Positions 5,899 through 7,394 of a stretch of 7,394 nucleotides of DNA are shown here, piece by piece. A model generated the notes under the pieces. That model did no database searches, had not been told where the DNA came from, and saw only the letters and a program-made list of their open reading frames with translations. The position numbers were made by a program, and so were the translations under genes. The DNA is from an uncultured Propionibacteriaceae bacterium (GTDB taxonomy: Bacteria; Actinomycetota; Actinomycetes; Propionibacteriales; Propionibacteriaceae). The DNA lies in the NCBI GenBank assembly GCA_936924635.1, contig CAKZHP010000093.1:1-7394 (forward strand), given 5' to 3'. Position 1 is the stretch's first letter, and each line of letters starts with the position of its first letter.

Positions 5899-5917
5899 CG
5901 GCGCCCTGCGGCGCCCT
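5899..5917 (+). repeat. Tandem CGGCGCCCT repeat and hairpin upstream of the mutase
   Basis: CGGCGCCCT occurs at 5899-5907 and again at 5909-5917, exactly 10 bp apart, so both copies face the same side of the helix. GGCGCC is itself a palindrome, so 5900-5915 can also fold as a 6-bp hairpin with a CTGC loop. It ends 7 bases before the candidate -10 box and covers the expected -35 area. It could be a regulator site or a terminator for the YibE/F transcript, which stops 48 bases earlier. There is no T-run. Confidence 0.4.
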
Positions 5918-5924
5918 CGGTGTG

Positions 5925-5930
5925 TAGCGT
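5925..5930 (+). promoter_or_regulatory. Candidate -10 box (TAGCGT) for the mutase gene
   Basis: TAGCGT fits TAnnnT and would start transcription near 5937, giving a leader of about 29 bases with room for the ribosome site at 5953-5957. The expected -35 position falls in the CGGCGCCCT repeat and has no consensus, suggesting either activator dependence or a wrong call. Confidence 0.35.
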
Positions 5931-5952
5931 CACGCTCAGATGCAGATCGAAC

Positions 5953-5957
5953 GAGGG
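5953..5957 (+). promoter_or_regulatory. Ribosome binding site (GAGGG) fixing the mutase start
   Basis: GAGGG ends 8 bases before GTG 5966 and lies in a G-rich run continuing to 5963. It supports GTG 5966 over the longer in-frame opening that reaches back into the YibE/F gene. Confidence 0.5.
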
Positions 5958-5965
5958 CGGGGGCA

Positions 5966-7384
5966 GTGATTCACTTCGGCACCGGCGGCTGGCGCGAGAT
6001 CATCGGCGACCAGTTCACGCGAGCGAACGTGCGGCGCATCACCCAGGCGCTCTGCGACCGGATGGCGGCCGAGGGGGTCGCCGACCGGGGGCTGGTGATC
6101 GGCCACGACCGCCGGTTCCTGTCGGAGGAGGCGACCTGGTGGGCCGTCGAGGTGATGGTCGGCAACGGCGTGCCGGTGACCGTGGTGACGCGGCCGGTGC
6201 CCACGCCCATGATCATGTGGACGGTGCGCAACAAGGACTGTGCGTACGGGATGGCGGTGACCGCCAGCCACAACCCGGCCCTGTACAACGGGCTGAAGGT
6301 CTTCACCGAGGGTGGCCGTGACGCGGAGCTGTCGGTCACCGACGAGCTGGCCGCGGCGGCGAACCGGCTCGGCGACGACGAGGTACGGTCGGTCGAGCCC
6401 GAGGCGGCGCGCACATCACCCCTGGTCACGCCGCAGCAGTCGATCAACTGGTACCTCGACGCGATCATGGACCAGCTCGACCTGGAGAGCATCCGCCACC
6501 GGCACCTGCACGTGGTGCTCGACCCCATGTTCGGCGTGGCACAGACCGGGCTGCAGACGATCCTGATGACGGCGCGCTGCCAGGTCGACGTCATCAACGA
6601 GCGCCACGACACCCTGTTCGGCGGCCGACTGCCCTCGCCGAACGCGCAGACGCTGGAGACGCTGCGGCACGCGGTGGTGGAGCGGCGCGCCGACCTCGGC
6701 ATCGCCACCGACGGCGACGCCGACCGGCTCGGCATCATCGACGACACCGGCCGCTTCCTGCACCCCAACGAGATCTTGGTGCTGCTGTATGAGTACCTGC
6801 TGACCGTCAAGGGCTGGCGCGGGCCGGCGGTGCGCAACATGTCCACCACGCACCTGCTCGACCGGGTCGCGGAGGCGCACGGCCAGGTCTGCTACGAGGT
6901 GCCGGTCGGGTTCAAGTGGATCTCGGCGAAGATGGCCGAGACTGATGCCGTGATCGGCGGCGAGTCGTCGGGCGGACTCACCGTGCGGGGCCACATCGCC
7001 GGCAAGGACGGCATCTACGCCGGCTCGCTGCTGGTCGAGATGGTCGCCGCCAGCGGCAAGCGGCTGAGCGAGCTGTACGAGGCGGTGCTGGACAGGTACG
7101 GACGCCTGGAGATGGTCGAGGACGCGTACACGTTCACCACCGAGCGCCGCGCCGAGCTGGAGGAGCGGGTGTTCGTGCACCACGACCTGCCGGAGCTCCC
7201 GATCGAGGTGGCGCGGGTCTCCTGGGAGGACGGCTGCAAGGTGTACTTCGCCGACGGCGGCTGGGTCACCATCCGGTTCTCCGGCACGGAGCCCGTGCTG
7301 CGGGTGTTCTGCGAGATGTCGACTGCCGCCGCGGCCAGGGAGATCAGTGCCCTCGTCGCCCGGCACCTGGGGCTGGCCGGCTGA
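5966..7384 (+). CDS. Phosphoglucomutase/phosphomannomutase family protein
   Basis: This 472-residue cytoplasmic alpha-D-phosphohexomutase should interconvert a sugar 1-phosphate and 6-phosphate; whether glucose, mannose or another sugar cannot be settled. All four signature loops are intact. They are the phosphoserine loop TASHNPALYNGLKVF (99-113, Ser101), the Mg-binding loop DGDADRLGI (249-257), the sugar-recognition loop GGESSGG (331-337), and the phosphate-binding loop RFSGTEPVLRVF (437-448). The N-terminus HFGTGGWREIIGDQF is the usual beginning of the family, which with GAGGG upstream fixes GTG 5966; the open frame continues back to 5783 only as a shadow of the YibE/F gene. Length fits the bacterial PMM/PGM type rather than the longer (about 550-580) PgcA-like enzymes. 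GlmM is less likely because its sugar-recognition loop, as I recall it, reads GGEQSGH. A role in envelope polysaccharide or glycogen metabolism is an inference. The stop is 10 bases before the window ends, and no terminator is visible in that space. Confidence 0.9.
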   Translation: MIHFGTGGWREIIGDQFTRANVRRITQALCDRMAAEGVADRGLVIGHDRRFLSEEATWWAVEVMVGNGVPVTVVTRPVPTPMIMWTVRNKDCAYGMAVTASHNPALYNGLKVFTEGGRDAELSVTDELAAAANRLGDDEVRSVEPEAARTSPLVTPQQSINWYLDAIMDQLDLESIRHRHLHVVLDPMFGVAQTGLQTILMTARCQVDVINERHDTLFGGRLPSPNAQTLETLRHAVVERRADLGIATDGDADRLGIIDDTGRFLHPNEILVLLYEYLLTVKGWRGPAVRNMSTTHLLDRVAEAHGQVCYEVPVGFKWISAKMAETDAVIGGESSGGLTVRGHIAGKDGIYAGSLLVEMVAASGKRLSELYEAVLDRYGRLEMVEDAYTFTTERRAELEERVFVHHDLPELPIEVARVSWEDGCKVYFADGGWVTIRFSGTEPVLRVFCEMSTAAAAREISALVARHLGLAG

Positions 7385-7394
7385 GGCACCCGGC

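Noticed and set aside
5892..5931. Possible ECF-sigma promoter beginning GGAAT at 5892
   Set aside because: No GTT- or CGTT-like -10 occurs at the required 16-17 base distance; the only CGTC lies too far downstream.
5783..5965. In-frame extension of the mutase back into the YibE/F gene
   Set aside because: The added residues are a Ser/Thr/Arg shadow of the YibE/F tail, whereas the family N-terminus HFGTGGWR starts right after GTG 5966 with GAGGG upstream.
1..7394. CRISPR array, insertion sequence, tRNA, rRNA or riboswitch
   Set aside because: No regularly spaced repeats, transposase, terminal inverted repeats, cloverleaf or known aptamer pattern was seen; gaps between genes are all about 115 bases or less.

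Overview
This window is a stretch of ordinary chromosomal DNA from a very GC-rich Gram-positive, almost certainly an actinobacterium. The signs are strong G/C preference at third codon positions, frequent GTG starts, several genes with a TAnnnT -10 hexamer placed directly before the start codon and no Shine-Dalgarno (leaderless style), and a two-component pair that strongly resembles mycobacterial MprA/MprB. I cannot fix the genus; Propionibacteriaceae or a relative is a guess. No mobile element, CRISPR array, tRNA or rRNA gene is visible.

Layout, left to right. Bases 1-180 hold the 3' end of an upstream coding region that reads sensibly only if the frame is changed twice, so it is either a decayed gene or carries sequence errors. 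Next, on the + strand, is a Tat-type lipoprotein with a polysaccharide-deacetylase (NodB-like) domain (215-1141). A 114-base gap with a clean palindrome leads to a response regulator (1256-1957) and its membrane histidine kinase (1954-3474), joined by a GTGA start/stop overlap. A hairpin-rich 112-base spacer separates the kinase from a convergent AlkA-like DNA glycosylase on the - strand (3587-4537). The glycosylase is divergent from a polytopic YibE/F-family membrane protein (4555-5850); their start signals lie within about 40 bases and appear to overlap. A 115-base gap with a 10-bp-period direct repeat precedes a phosphoglucomutase/phosphomannomutase-family enzyme (5966-7384).

Functional reading. 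Three themes fit cell-envelope upkeep: an exported carbohydrate-esterase-like lipoprotein, an envelope-stress-type two-component system, and a sugar-phosphate mutase that could feed wall or glycan synthesis. The glycosylase is a base-excision repair enzyme, and the YibE/F protein has no firmly assigned function. Apart from the regulator/kinase pair, nothing in the sequence proves that the genes act together. I found no convincing new biological system. The points most worth a second look are the atypical first catalytic motif of the deacetylase, the palindrome before the two-component operon, the compressed divergent promoter between glycosylase and YibE/F gene, the repeat-dense convergent spacer, and the double frame change at the left edge.
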